Of a DNA stretch of 64,000 nt, positions 15,583-23,967 are shown one piece after another. Below the pieces are notes generated by a model. It made no database searches and was not told the origin of the DNA. It was given only the letters and a program-made list of their open reading frames with translations. The number at the start of each line of letters is the position of its first letter. Within the stretch, counting starts at the first letter, position 1. Position numbers and translations under genes: made by a program. Source of the DNA: Spirochaetaceae bacterium. GTDB lineage: Bacteria > Myxococcota_A > UBA9160 > UBA4427. Where the stretch lies: NCBI GenBank assembly GCA_020632655.1, contig JACKFD010000007.1:124001-188000 (forward strand), written 5' to 3'.

Positions 15583-16223
15583 CGGGCTCGTGCTCCCAGC
15601 CACGCCGCGAGCCAGTAGCGCCCGGCCCCGTACTCGATCTCGGCCTCGCGTCCCGCGAAGAGCGGATCCTCCAGCTGCGAGACGTGGAAGCGCGCAAGCC
15701 AGCGGCGCAGCGCACGACCCGCCGGCGCCGGCAGATCGGCCCCGTCCGCGAAGTCGACGACGACGAGCTCGCCCCCCGGCGCGAGCTGACCCGACAAGTG
15801 GTCGAGCACGGCCCCCGGTCGATCCATCATCGAGAGGCTGTACGAGAGCAGGATGCGATCGGGCGCGCGCCCGAGGATCGAACCGAGCTCGACGTCCTCG
15901 GCGAATCCATGCATCAGCCGCGCCCAGGGGCAACGCGCCCGGGCATGCTCGAGCATCGCGTCGCAAGCGTCGACGCCGGCGAGCCGCGCCTGCGGTCGGG
16001 CCCGTTTCAGGAGGCGCAGGTTGCGACCGGTCCCGGAGCCGATCTCGACGAGCGTCTCCCAGGGCTCCGTGCACAGCCGCGCGATCGTGCGGTCGCGGCC
16101 GAGCAGGTAGTAGCGACGCGTCGCATCGTAGATCCGATGCGTGAGGCCGTAGTAGCGGTTCAGGAAGGCGCGATGCGCCTCGCGTGCGTCGGTCGTCCCG
16201 GTCTCGACGGCCCCGACCGTCAT
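15579..16223 (-). CDS. btaB: Betaine-lipid N-methyltransferase (BtaB-like)
   Basis: A 214-residue class I SAM-dependent methyltransferase. Residues near 30-45 (HRIYDATRRYYLLGRD) match the stretch before the SAM fold in bacterial BtaB; motif I is VEIGSGTGRNL (59-69), motif II contains GVDACDAML, and LSYSLSMMDRPG then GGELVVVDFADG follow. BtaB methylates the amino group of diacylglycerylhomoserine three times to give DGTS, a phosphorus-free betaine lipid. It overlaps btaA by 4 bp upstream and the fusion gene by 4 bp downstream. The order btaA-btaB is as in Rhodobacter. The neighbour, more than the sequence alone, fixes the substrate. Confidence 0.85.
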   Translation of the reverse strand: MTVGAVETGTTDAREAHRAFLNRYYGLTHRIYDATRRYYLLGRDRTIARLCTEPWETLVEIGSGTGRNLRLLKRARPQARLAGVDACDAMLEHARARCPWARLMHGFAEDVELGSILGRAPDRILLSYSLSMMDRPGAVLDHLSGQLAPGGELVVVDFADGADLPAPAGRALRRWLARFHVSQLEDPLFAGREAEIEYGAGRYWLAAWLGARAR

Positions 16224-17347
16224 CGGCTCGCCAGCCTGTGCAGCCAGACGTGCCGGTACTGGCGGGTCCGATCGAGCGCGCTCGCGAGGCTCGACTCGGG
16301 CGAGAGACGCTCGAAATGCCGCCCTTCATCGTGGCGATCGAAGAGGCAGCCGTCCTCGACGCTGCGATGCAGCACGATCGCGCCCTCGCGACCGGTCCGA
16401 CGGATCTCCTGCAGGAGCCTGCGCTCGGAGTCGCGGTCGAGCCAATCGGGCGCGTCGAGCAGGGAGTAGTGGCTCCAGGTCGAAGGTCCCGCGACCGCGA
16501 GCCGATCGAAGAGGCTTCCCCGATGGAAGCGCACGCGGGTCTCGGCCTCGCGACTCCGGGCGAATCGGTCGGCGCGCAGGTAGGGCGGCAGACCCTCGGA
16601 TCCCTCCGGCGCGAAGCCCCCGGTCACGAAGTACCAGGCGAACCAGTTCGTCGCGAGATCGGTCTCCGCGAGTCGCTTCACGTGCTCGAGAAAGAACTCG
16701 GCCAGGCTCGTCCCGAACTCGTCCTGAAGCCGTTCGCATTGCTGATAGTTCACGCCGAGGGCGAGCAGCTGGAGGGGCGAGCGCGTGATCGCCCGCGCGA
16801 GGGGGCTGCGCAGGGCGGGCCCGATCGTCTCGTCGATCGTCTTGCGCCGTGCGTCGATCGGCTGTCCGATCAGGGAGCGGAGCCAGTCCGCGTCGATGCC
16901 CGTCTGGCCGCGCAGCAGGCGGACCATGCGCGAGGTGAGCCCCTGCTCGTAGAGGTTGTGCCGGAAGCGTCCCGCGTGTCGCCGCCAATGTCGCTGCATC
17001 CAGGGCGGGAGTTCGGCGGTCAGCTGCGTGAGGCAACCTCGCGGGTCGTCGACCCGGCCCTCCCCGAGGAGGGCCCGGAAGGTCCGATAGGGCAGGCGGC
17101 CCCGGGCACCTTCGACCTTCAGGGCGGCCAGCGCGAGATGATGCGGATTGATGTCGACGGCGTCGATCGTTCGCGGATTCCGGGAGAGCATGCCGGCCAC
17201 CCCGCAGCCCGCGCCCGAGATGCAGAGCACGCTCGAGTCCGACTCGAGCTCGAAGAAGCGCTCGTCGACCTCGGAGTCCTCGAAGAGGATGTTGTAGACG
17301 AAGAGCCTGGCGAAGACCGCCTGGAAGATCCGATCCCGCAGTCGCAC
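16220..17347 (-). CDS. btaA: S-adenosylmethionine:diacylglycerol 3-amino-3-carboxypropyltransferase (BtaA)
   Basis: A 375-residue DUF3419/BtaA family enzyme. The N-terminal VYNILFEDSEVDERFFEL is typical, followed by a SAM-binding site LCISGAGCGVAGML (41-54) and the acidic VDINPHHLAL (64-73). A long helical middle and FNWF-like NWFAWYF precede HYSLLDAPDWL, the usual C-terminal motif. The family moves the 3-amino-3-carboxypropyl group of SAM to diacylglycerol, forming diacylglycerylhomoserine at the membrane. First gene of the four-gene run. Betaine lipids commonly replace phospholipids under phosphate limitation, but no Pho box was recognised in the 230 bp upstream. Confidence 0.88.
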   Translation of the reverse strand: MRLRDRIFQAVFARLFVYNILFEDSEVDERFFELESDSSVLCISGAGCGVAGMLSRNPRTIDAVDINPHHLALAALKVEGARGRLPYRTFRALLGEGRVDDPRGCLTQLTAELPPWMQRHWRRHAGRFRHNLYEQGLTSRMVRLLRGQTGIDADWLRSLIGQPIDARRKTIDETIGPALRSPLARAITRSPLQLLALGVNYQQCERLQDEFGTSLAEFFLEHVKRLAETDLATNWFAWYFVTGGFAPEGSEGLPPYLRADRFARSREAETRVRFHRGSLFDRLAVAGPSTWSHYSLLDAPDWLDRDSERRLLQEIRRTGREGAIVLHRSVEDGCLFDRHDEGRHFERLSPESSLASALDRTRQYRHVWLHRLASR

Positions 17348-17577
17348 CCGATCACCCCCCGATCACGAGCGGACGACGCTTCCCCGCCGAGTCGTCCCCC
17401 GCTCCCGATCCATCGCAGAACATGCGACGCCATCCGAGGCCGCGGCAGGCCGCACGACCAGCCTTCCCCGAGCATTCGCGACAGCGACGCGGGATCGTTC
17501 ACGAGCCTCTCGCCGCGCAACCCGATCGCGACCCGCGCGTCGCCGATTCGTCACGCGATGATCCTCCGCGGCGTCCG

Positions 17578-18300
17578 TCACGCCGGTAGCTGCCCCGCCA
17601 CGAACCCGTAAACGGAGAGCGACGCCGTCACGAGCAGCACGTGGAAGAAGTCGTGGAAGTCGAAGACGCCCGGCCAGAGCCGCGGCCGCTCGGTCATGAA
17701 GACGACGAAGCCCGCGAGGTAGAGACCGATCGAAGCCGCGAGCAGCGCGACGCCCTCGCTCGCGGCGGCCCCGCCCCTCGACGCGAGCAGCTCGAGCAGG
17801 ATCGGGAGGATCAGCAGGGCCTGCGCGAGCTGCACGTGACTCGAGAGCTTCGGTTCGACGTCCGGTAGCCAGACCTTCTGCGCAACGCCCACGGCGCCGA
17901 CGAGCCAGACGAGTCGCACCAGCGGGTGCGAGCTCGGATCCGCTTCGGTCAGCACGGCGAAGCCCGTCGCTGCCCCCGCGATCTTCAGGTAGATCATCGC
18001 GTGATCGGCTCGCTGCCATCGACGCTTTGCCACCGGTGACCAGCTCAGCCCGTGGTAGAGGCCGCTCACCACGTAGAGCGCGAGCTGCGAGAGCGGGAGC
18101 AGCAGCATCGCGCCCGGCCCGCCCCCCGCCGATCGACCGAGCAGCGAGACGGACGCCGCGACCGAGAGCGCCGCGCCCAGCGCGTCGATGCCCAGTCGGA
18201 CGGGATTCGCGATCGTCCGTCCCAGTGCGCGTGCCGCCGCTTCGTTCGCCAAGCGACCGGGTCCTCGGGAGCCGTGGGGAGCAGCCCGAGGATTCCGCAC
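17578..18300 (-). CDS. Hemolysin III / PAQR-family membrane protein
   Basis: About 240 residues with seven predicted membrane segments. Conserved family residues are present: the S-x-x-Y-H motif at 79-83 (SGLYH), DHAMIYLKIAG with Asp99-His100, and FDFHDFFH with His216 and His220, which together bind zinc in PAQR-type hydrolases. Function in bacteria is unsettled; the haemolysin name is historical and toxicity should not be assumed. The start is GTG at 18300 with no strong ribosome site; the first ~20 residues are not conserved-looking, so a later TTG start is possible. It lies 230 bp upstream of btaA on the same strand. Confidence 0.8.
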   Translation of the reverse strand: MRNPRAAPHGSRGPGRLANEAAARALGRTIANPVRLGIDALGAALSVAASVSLLGRSAGGGPGAMLLLPLSQLALYVVSGLYHGLSWSPVAKRRWQRADHAMIYLKIAGAATGFAVLTEADPSSHPLVRLVWLVGAVGVAQKVWLPDVEPKLSSHVQLAQALLILPILLELLASRGGAAASEGVALLAASIGLYLAGFVVFMTERPRLWPGVFDFHDFFHVLLVTASLSVYGFVAGQLPA

Positions 18301-18414
18301 CCACGTGGCACCCCGATCACGACGCGGTGCCGATTCGCTGGTGGATTCGCGGAGAGTCGGTGTCGGAGGGAGCGGGCTCCATCGCGCCGCGCGCCGCTCC
18401 CCCCGTCCGGACGA

Positions 18415-19926
18415 TCAATCCGCCAGCGGTAGCCCGCTCGGCACCCGCGGCGGCACCTCCTCCCGCAGGTCGAGCATGCGCGGATCGGTCAGCGCCTCGA
18501 GGAAGGCGACCAGGGCGTCGACCTCGTCGTCCGAGAGCGAGCGCGGTCGGAGCTCGTTCGCGTCCGCGATCGCATCGCGCTTCGCCGCGTCCTCCATCAC
18601 GGAGAAGGGCGTCTCCTCGTCGCCGGTCACGGGCAGCATCGCCTCTGCCGGATCCCAGGCCTCGAGCGAAGCGACGGGGTCGAGGTGATGGCGGACGACG
18701 TCTTCGAGCGTTCGATGCGCGCCGGCGTGACCGTAGGGCGAGGTGAGCGCGACGTTGCGGAGCGGCGGCGTTCGGAAGCGGAAGCGGTCGGTCGCATCGC
18801 CCGAGATCGCCTCGCGCCCGAAGTCCTCGTCCCCGTCCGGTCCATGCCCCTTGCCGGGTCCGATCTGCGGTTCCGCGATCGCGTGGTGGGCGAGGTCCGT
18901 CTGCCAGGTGCCCGAGTGGCACGAGGCACAGCCCGCGCTTCCGTAGAAGAGCAGCGCCCCCCGCTTCTCCTCGCGGCCGAGCGCCGACCGGTCTCCGCGC
19001 AGGTAGCGATCGAAGGGGCTCCCGTCCGCGCGCCAGCGCGTCGCCTCGAAGGCCGCGATCGCCCGCGCGGCATGCTCGAAGCCGAGCTCGCTCTCGGCCG
19101 TGTCGGGGAAGGCTTCGGCGAAGCGCTCACGGTACTCGTCGATCGCGAGCAGCCGATCCATCAGCCGTGCCCAGACCTCGGGAAGGCTCCCCGCATCGGC
19201 GATCTCGTTCTCGCCCGGATCCCCACGCATCTCCGCCGCGGAGGTCACCGGAAACATCGCCTGCACCTCGAGCGCCGAAGCGAAGCCGGCCGGCAGGTCG
19301 GCGCCCGCCGGCGAGCGGAAGCCCGAGGGCTGCGACGCATCGCGCTCGATCCGCCCGTCCCAGAACATGTTCGTGAACGCGACATGGCCGCGGTTGAAGA
19401 CCTCGGGCGCATTGCGCGGAACCCGCTCGCGCCCCTCGCCCATCGCGCGCGCCGTCGACAGACCGCGACCGCCGACACCGGCCGGGAGGCTCACGCCGTC
19501 CGCCGTCGCCATCAGCGCGTGATGGCAGGTCGCGCACGAGACGTCCCGATTGCCCGAGAGGAGCTTGTCGTAGAAGAGCAGGTTGCCGAGCGCGACGAGC
19601 TCGGGGCTCGCCTGTGCGAAGTCCGCGTCGCGCGCGGGCCCGACGCCATGCCGCCGGAGCAGGACGCGCAGCGCCCCGTCCGCCGTCCCCCGCGCCCCAT
19701 GCGCCACGAAGCCGCGCGCGGCCTCCGTCGCCCGCCGTGCGGCCACGTCGTGCCCCGCGCCTCCGCCCGTCCCCGCCCCCGCCGTCGCGGGCATCGCCAG
19801 GGCGACGCCCAGCATCGCCAGCCAGCCGCACGCCGCACCATGAAGCGCACGCGCACGCTCGTCCTTCGATCGCCGTCCGCTCTCGCTGGACTGCGCGCCT
19901 TCGACCGTCGTCTCCTCGAACACCAT
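18415..19926 (-). CDS. Di-haem cytochrome c peroxidase / MauG family protein
   Basis: A 503-residue protein with two haem c motifs, CATCH (131-135) and CASCH (333-337). Around them are LGNLLFYDKLLSGN, RNAPEVFNRG, MFWDGRIERDA and FRTPPLRNVALTSPYGHAGAHRTLEDVV, all standard for the CcpA/MauG superfamily. Members reduce H2O2 with periplasmic electrons or oxidise protein side chains. The ATG at 19926 has GGGAGGAG just upstream. The hydrophobic export segment then begins near residue 30 (CGWLAMLGVALAMPATAGAG), leaving an unusually long charged leader; an internal start is possible. It is about 660 residues short of nothing obvious: length is a little above the usual 330-450 because of a large region between the haems. 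Confidence 0.85.
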   Translation of the reverse strand: MVFEETTVEGAQSSESGRRSKDERARALHGAACGWLAMLGVALAMPATAGAGTGGGAGHDVAARRATEAARGFVAHGARGTADGALRVLLRRHGVGPARDADFAQASPELVALGNLLFYDKLLSGNRDVSCATCHHALMATADGVSLPAGVGGRGLSTARAMGEGRERVPRNAPEVFNRGHVAFTNMFWDGRIERDASQPSGFRSPAGADLPAGFASALEVQAMFPVTSAAEMRGDPGENEIADAGSLPEVWARLMDRLLAIDEYRERFAEAFPDTAESELGFEHAARAIAAFEATRWRADGSPFDRYLRGDRSALGREEKRGALLFYGSAGCASCHSGTWQTDLAHHAIAEPQIGPGKGHGPDGDEDFGREAISGDATDRFRFRTPPLRNVALTSPYGHAGAHRTLEDVVRHHLDPVASLEAWDPAEAMLPVTGDEETPFSVMEDAAKRDAIADANELRPRSLSDDEVDALVAFLEALTDPRMLDLREEVPPRVPSGLPLAD

Positions 19927-20154
19927 GGACTCCTCCCGAGCGACGCACACGCAGGCGTCGCCACCTCTCATCGCATCGGGACCCGGATGCACGCGTGACG
20001 CGGGGCACGTCGACGCGATGGGTACCGAAGCGGAGGTGTCGGAGTCCTCGAAGAGAAGACAGGAAGTTCTCGAATCGTGATCGGGACGCGGCGGATCGTT
20101 CGTGGTCGAGCGCCGCGCGAGATGGCGCGATGGATCGTTCGAGGTCGATCACCA

Positions 20155-20172
20155 CGCGCGCCGAGGCGCGCG
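20155..20172 (-). terminator. Possible terminator hairpin of the mla operon
   Basis: CGCGCGC and GCGCGCG flank a four-base loop, 8 bp past the mlaC stop on the minus strand. No T-run follows, so this is a hairpin call rather than a classic intrinsic terminator. Confidence 0.35.
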
Positions 20173-20180
20173 ACCCCGCG

Positions 20181-20870
20181 TCAGGCCTCTTCCGGCTCGT
20201 CCGTGCTGACCGTGAAGTTCTTGTCGCGGAGCTTCGCGAGCAGGTCGTCGATCGTGCCGCTCGCGAGGACCTCGGCGAATTGCGAGCGGTAGTTCGAGAC
20301 GAGGGAGACGCCTTCGATCACGACGTCGATGATCCGCCAGTCCTCGCCGCGGGCGCGGAGGCGGTAGGAGATCTCGGCCTTGTCGAATTGACCGCCGACG
20401 ATCCGGGTCTTGACGGAGACGTCGCCGCGCGGCTCGACCTGCGCGCCATAGACGTCGACCTCCTCCTGGTCGTAGCGGTCGAGGCGAGTGCCGTAGGTCC
20501 GCGAGAGGTGCCGCTTGAACTCGCGCACGAACTCGCTGCGCTTCTCGGAGTCGAGCCCCCGCCAGTTCCGCGCCAGCACGAGCTTCGACATCGTCGTGAA
20601 GTCGAAGATCTCGTAGGCGATCTTCTCGATCTCCCCGACACGCGTCTCGGTCGGCTCGTCCCGCCGCGCCAGGATCGCGACGATCTTGTCGGCGGTCTCG
20701 TCGATCAGCTGGCGCGGCGCCGCCGTGACGGTCTCGTCGTCCGCGGCCCGGGTCGTGGCGGGAAGCGCCACGACCGACAGCGCGATCCCGACCGCGGTCA
20801 GGAGCGCAGACAGACGCGAAGCGAACGCAAGGAAGCCACACCCGTCAGAGATCGTCCTGGTCTTCATCAT
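20181..20870 (-). CDS. mlaC: MlaC-type periplasmic phospholipid-binding protein
   Basis: A 229-residue exported protein: signal peptide with a hydrophobic core at about 14-34 ending TTRAADD. The mature part matches the MlaC/Ttg2D family: ETRVGEIEKIAYEIFDFTTMSKLVLARNW, EFVREFKRHLSRTYGTRLDRY, then beta strands through DWRIIDVVIEGVSLVSNYRSQF. MlaC carries a phospholipid across the periplasm between MlaA in the outer membrane and MlaD at the inner membrane. It is the last gene of the operon. Two adjacent ATGs are possible; GAGGA lies 5 bp before the first. The gene overlaps mlaA by 26 bp. Confidence 0.9.
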   Translation of the reverse strand: MMKTRTISDGCGFLAFASRLSALLTAVGIALSVVALPATTRAADDETVTAAPRQLIDETADKIVAILARRDEPTETRVGEIEKIAYEIFDFTTMSKLVLARNWRGLDSEKRSEFVREFKRHLSRTYGTRLDRYDQEEVDVYGAQVEPRGDVSVKTRIVGGQFDKAEISYRLRARGEDWRIIDVVIEGVSLVSNYRSQFAEVLASGTIDDLLAKLRDKNFTVSTDEPEEA

Positions 20871-21693
20871 CGTAGTCCTCGAACGAATCGTCACCGTCTT
20901 CGTCCTCGTCGAAGTAGTAGAGCTCGTCTTCGTCGACGACCGGCGCGTCCGTCTGGTCGGCCACCCTGGCCGAGCGGTTCTGGAGATACGCGTTGCGAAC
21001 GAACGCGTAGTAGTCGAAGGCGTCCTTCCGGCTCTCCTCGATCTCCTCCAGGTAGATCGCACGCAGATTGAGCAGCCGCAGCCCCCGGGTCCCGATTGAG
21101 GCACCCGTCGTCTCCCACTCGTTCAGTCCGACGACGTCGAACCAGAACGGATTCATATAGGCGTACGCCATCGCGGTCGAATCGACGATGTCGCCCACGC
21201 CGTCGCGAAGGGTGTAGGGCCCGAGGATCGGCACGACGAGATAGGGCCCGGGCGGAACGCCCCAGTAGCCCAGGGTCTGCCCGAAATCCTCGTCGTTCTG
21301 GGGCACGCCGACCATCGACGCCACGTCGAAGAGCCCCCCGAGTCCGAAGATCGTGTTGTGCGTCAACCGGACGAGGTCGAATCCGGCGGCCTCGAACTTC
21401 AGCTGCAGCAGATCGTTCACGAGCACGATCGGCATGTCGAGGTTCTCGAAGAAGTGCTCGATCGACTCCTGTACGACCTGGGGCAGCACCCAGTCCCAGG
21501 CCGTCGCGACCGGCTCGAGGGCATAGCGATCGAGCCCCTCGTTGAAGGCGAAGATCCCGCGATTCATCGGCTCGAGGGGATCCGGTCGATCGGGCGTCGC
21601 ACAGCCCGACGCGACCCAGGCGAGGGCGAGCGGGATCGTGAGCCCTGCGTAGGCGCGCGCGGGACGCCGTCGGGTATGGCGGGCGATCGGCAT
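20845..21693 (-). CDS. mlaA: MlaA (VacJ) outer-membrane lipoprotein
   Basis: A 282-residue lipoprotein: Cys31 in VASGC, then DPLEPMNRGIFAFNEGLDRY, the VacJ signature, GFDLVRLTHNTIFGLGGLFDVA, and YWGVPPGPYLVVPILGPYTLRDGVGD. MlaA removes mislocalised phospholipids from the outer leaflet of the outer membrane. The last ~30 residues are extremely acidic (nearly all Asp and Glu), an unusual tail whose coding DNA overlaps the mlaC start. In E. coli mlaA is unlinked; here it lies inside the transporter operon between mlaD and mlaC, as in many deltaproteobacteria. Confidence 0.92.
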   Translation of the reverse strand: MPIARHTRRRPARAYAGLTIPLALAWVASGCATPDRPDPLEPMNRGIFAFNEGLDRYALEPVATAWDWVLPQVVQESIEHFFENLDMPIVLVNDLLQLKFEAAGFDLVRLTHNTIFGLGGLFDVASMVGVPQNDEDFGQTLGYWGVPPGPYLVVPILGPYTLRDGVGDIVDSTAMAYAYMNPFWFDVVGLNEWETTGASIGTRGLRLLNLRAIYLEEIEESRKDAFDYYAFVRNAYLQNRSARVADQTDAPVVDEDELYYFDEDEDGDDSFEDYDDEDQDDL

Positions 21694-21701
21694 GCCGCGA
21701 T

Positions 21702-22157
21702 TCAGTCCGAGACGCCCGCGTCGTGCACGAGGCGGCCGACGAGCTTGTCGATCGAGAGCGCGCTCTCCGTGAACGCGAACTCCTCTCCGTCGGCGAGGGA
21801 CGCGTCCTCGGCGCCGAGCTCGACCGAGATGAACTGGTCGCCGAGCAGGCCCGCCGTGCGGATCGCCGCCGAGCTGTCGACCGAGAGCGCGACCTTCGAA
21901 TCGACCTCCATCGAGACCTCCGCCCGCAGATCGTCGTCGAGGCCGATCGCCGAGACCTGGCCGATCTTGACGCCGGCGATGCGGACGGGCGCGCGCACGG
22001 AGAGGCCGCCGATGTCGTCGAAGGTGGCGCGGAGGACGATGCGATCACCGCCGCCGAGCTCGAGACCGCCGACCTTGAGCGAGAGATAGGCGAGCGCGCC
22101 GAGCCCGACGAGCACGAAGAGGCCGACGATCAGATCCCGCGTCGCGTTGTTCTGCAT
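21702..22157 (-). CDS. mlaD: MlaD, MCE-domain substrate-binding subunit
   Basis: A 151-residue protein with one N-terminal membrane segment (DLIVGLFVLVGLGALAYLSL) and a single MCE domain: ATFDDIGGLSVRAPVRIAGVKIGQVSAI, then AAIRTAGLLGDQFISVELG. MlaD forms a hexameric ring on the periplasmic face of the MlaFE transporter and exchanges phospholipid with MlaC. Length is usual for single-MCE MlaD. It sits 16 bp after mlaE and 8 bp before mlaA. Confidence 0.93.
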   Translation of the reverse strand: MQNNATRDLIVGLFVLVGLGALAYLSLKVGGLELGGGDRIVLRATFDDIGGLSVRAPVRIAGVKIGQVSAIGLDDDLRAEVSMEVDSKVALSVDSSAAIRTAGLLGDQFISVELGAEDASLADGEEFAFTESALSIDKLVGRLVHDAGVSD

Positions 22158-22173
22158 GGTGTCCCTTCCGACC

Positions 22174-22950
22174 CTATACGCCCCAGAGCGCCGTGATCAC
22201 GTAGTCCGAGAGCAGGATCACGACGGAGGAGGTGACCACGGTCGAGGTCGTCGCCCGCGCGACGCCCGCCGCATCCGGCTCGCAGGAATGTCCCTTGTAC
22301 GTCGCGATCAGCCCGAGCAGTACACCGAAGACCAGGCTCTTCACGAGGCTCTGTCCGACGTCGTCCCCGAAGAGCACGGCATCCTCGAGTCCCGACAGGT
22401 AGACGCCCCCGTCGAGTCCCTGGATCTCGACGCCGACTCCGTAGGCCCCCGCGATCGCGAAGCAGATGAAGAGGCCGTTCAGGAGCGGCATCACGAAGGT
22501 CAGCGCCATCGCTCGCGGCATCGCCACGAAATGCACCGGATCGATCGCCATCATCCGCAGTCCATCGAGCTGCTCCGTCGCCTTCATGGCGCCGATCTCC
22601 GCCGTGATCGCCGAGCCCGCGCGGCCCGTCACGAGCAGCCCCGTCAGGACCGGCCCGAGCTCGCGCACGAGCGAGAGTCCGACGACCGCGCCGAGCCCCT
22701 CCTCCGCGCCGAAGCGGGTGAGCGTCGTGTAGAGCTGCAGGCCGAGGACCATCCCGACCGTGAAGCCCGACAGGCAGATCAGCGCGACCGAGAGCACGCC
22801 CGCGTCGTAGACCGCGCGCACGAAGAAGCCCACCCGCGTCGGGCGGCGCGGCAGCGTCCCCGCGAGCGCGCCGCCGAAGGCCGTGACCCGACCGAGCCCC
22901 TCGACGAGCGCCGTCGAACGCGCCCCGAGATCGCGAACGAGACCCGTCAC
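22174..22950 (-). CDS. mlaE: MlaE-family ABC permease
   Basis: A 258-residue inner-membrane permease of the MlaE/YrbE family with five or six membrane segments. The conserved middle ALICLSGFTVGMVLGLQLY, LSLVRELGPVLTGLLVTGRAGSAITAEIGAMKATEQ and the Pro-containing MAIDPVHFVAMPR are clear. It forms the membrane dimer that moves phospholipid with MlaF. The ATG overlaps the mlaF stop (ATGA), so translation is coupled. Confidence 0.94.
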   Translation of the reverse strand: MTGLVRDLGARSTALVEGLGRVTAFGGALAGTLPRRPTRVGFFVRAVYDAGVLSVALICLSGFTVGMVLGLQLYTTLTRFGAEEGLGAVVGLSLVRELGPVLTGLLVTGRAGSAITAEIGAMKATEQLDGLRMMAIDPVHFVAMPRAMALTFVMPLLNGLFICFAIAGAYGVGVEIQGLDGGVYLSGLEDAVLFGDDVGQSLVKSLVFGVLLGLIATYKGHSCEPDAAGVARATTSTVVTSSVVILLSDYVITALWGV

Positions 22951-23807
22951 GACTTGCCTCCCGCGGCGCGCGACTCGTGCAGGAACGCGAGATAGGCGCG
23001 GCCGTCGTCGCCGAGGAACTCGGTCACGCGCTCGTCGTCGCTGCTCGCGAGCTCTTCCGGCGTGCCCGCGACGCAGCGATGGTCGCGCAGCAGGATCATC
23101 TGGTCGGCCATGCGGAGCGACGAGGCCATGTGATGCGAGGTGACGACGATCGTGAGGCCGAGCTCGCGGTTCAGGCGTACGAGGAGCTGCTCGATGCGGG
23201 TCACGTTGAGCGGATCGAGGCCGGAGAAGGGCTCGTCGCAGAGCAGGATCTCGGGCTGCATCACGATCGCCCGGGCGAAGGCCACGCGGCGCAGCATGCC
23301 GCCGGAGAGCTCCCGCGGCAGCAGCGCCAGCACGTCCTCGAGACCGACCGCGTGCAGCACGTTCGTCACGCGCTCGCGGATCTCGGCGGGCGATTGGTGC
23401 GTGTGCTCGCGGAGCGGTAGCCCCACGTTCTCGAGCACGGTCATCGAGTCGAGCAGCGCGCCGCTCTGGAAGAGCATGCCGATCCCTTTGCGGATCCCGC
23501 CGAGCTCACGCTCCGAGAGCCCCGTCAGCAGCTGCCCTGCGACCCGGACCTCGCCCGAATCGGGCCGCTGGAGTCCGCCGATCATGCGCAGCAATGTGCT
23601 CTTGCCCGTGCCGCTCCCGCCGAGCAGCAGGTGGATGCCGCCCCGGGCGAGGCTGCACGAGAGGCCGTCGTAGACGACCCGACGACCGAAGGCGAGGCGC
23701 ACGTCGCGCACGGAGATGAAGTCGGGATCGGGTGCGACGTCCCGGGAGCCGGGAGGGGGAGAGGAAGACGGCGACCGGCTCGCGGACGTGTCGGCGAGGC
23801 TTTCCAG
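22947..23807 (-). CDS. mlaF: MlaF ABC transporter ATPase (probable CTG start)
   Basis: An ABC ATPase: Walker A GGSGTGKST, Q-loop MLFQSGALLDSMTV, signature LSGGMLRRVAFARAI, Walker B ILLCDEPFSGLDP and switch His in TSHH. It powers MlaE. The first usual start codon in frame is GTG at 23711, giving 254 residues, but the family-like sequence begins before it (FISVRDVRLAFG). Upstream in the same open frame a CTG at 23807 has a perfect GGAGGA 6 bp ahead, giving 286 residues with a Ser/Pro-rich leader. I chose the CTG because it has the only good ribosome site and covers the homologous residues; the GTG is the alternative. Confidence 0.85.
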   Translation of the reverse strand: MESLADTSASRSPSSSPPPGSRDVAPDPDFISVRDVRLAFGRRVVYDGLSCSLARGGIHLLLGGSGTGKSTLLRMIGGLQRPDSGEVRVAGQLLTGLSERELGGIRKGIGMLFQSGALLDSMTVLENVGLPLREHTHQSPAEIRERVTNVLHAVGLEDVLALLPRELSGGMLRRVAFARAIVMQPEILLCDEPFSGLDPLNVTRIEQLLVRLNRELGLTIVVTSHHMASSLRMADQMILLRDHRCVAGTPEELASSDDERVTEFLGDDGRAYLAFLHESRAAGGKS

Positions 23808-23819
23808 GGTCGATCCTCC
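23808..23819 (-). promoter_or_regulatory. Ribosome binding site deciding the mlaF start
   Basis: GGAGGA at 23819-23814 on the minus strand is followed by six bases and then CTG. No ATG, GTG or TTG lies at a useful distance from it in the mlaF frame, and the GTG at 23711 has no such site. Confidence 0.5.
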
Positions 23820-23967
23820 GACGCGCGGGACACGGACGGTTCAAATTGGGGCCGGATGTCCCGCTCGTGGCCCTCGAGGCCGGCCAACGGTACCCCAGCT
23901 CTGGGAAGAGCGTCCACGCGCCACACCCGGCGGCGCTCGACCGCGCCCGGAGCCAGCCGACGCCGGG

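Noticed and set aside
17578..18300. A haemolysin toxin
   Set aside because: The family name is historical; members are PAQR-type membrane proteins with a zinc site and there is no toxin context.
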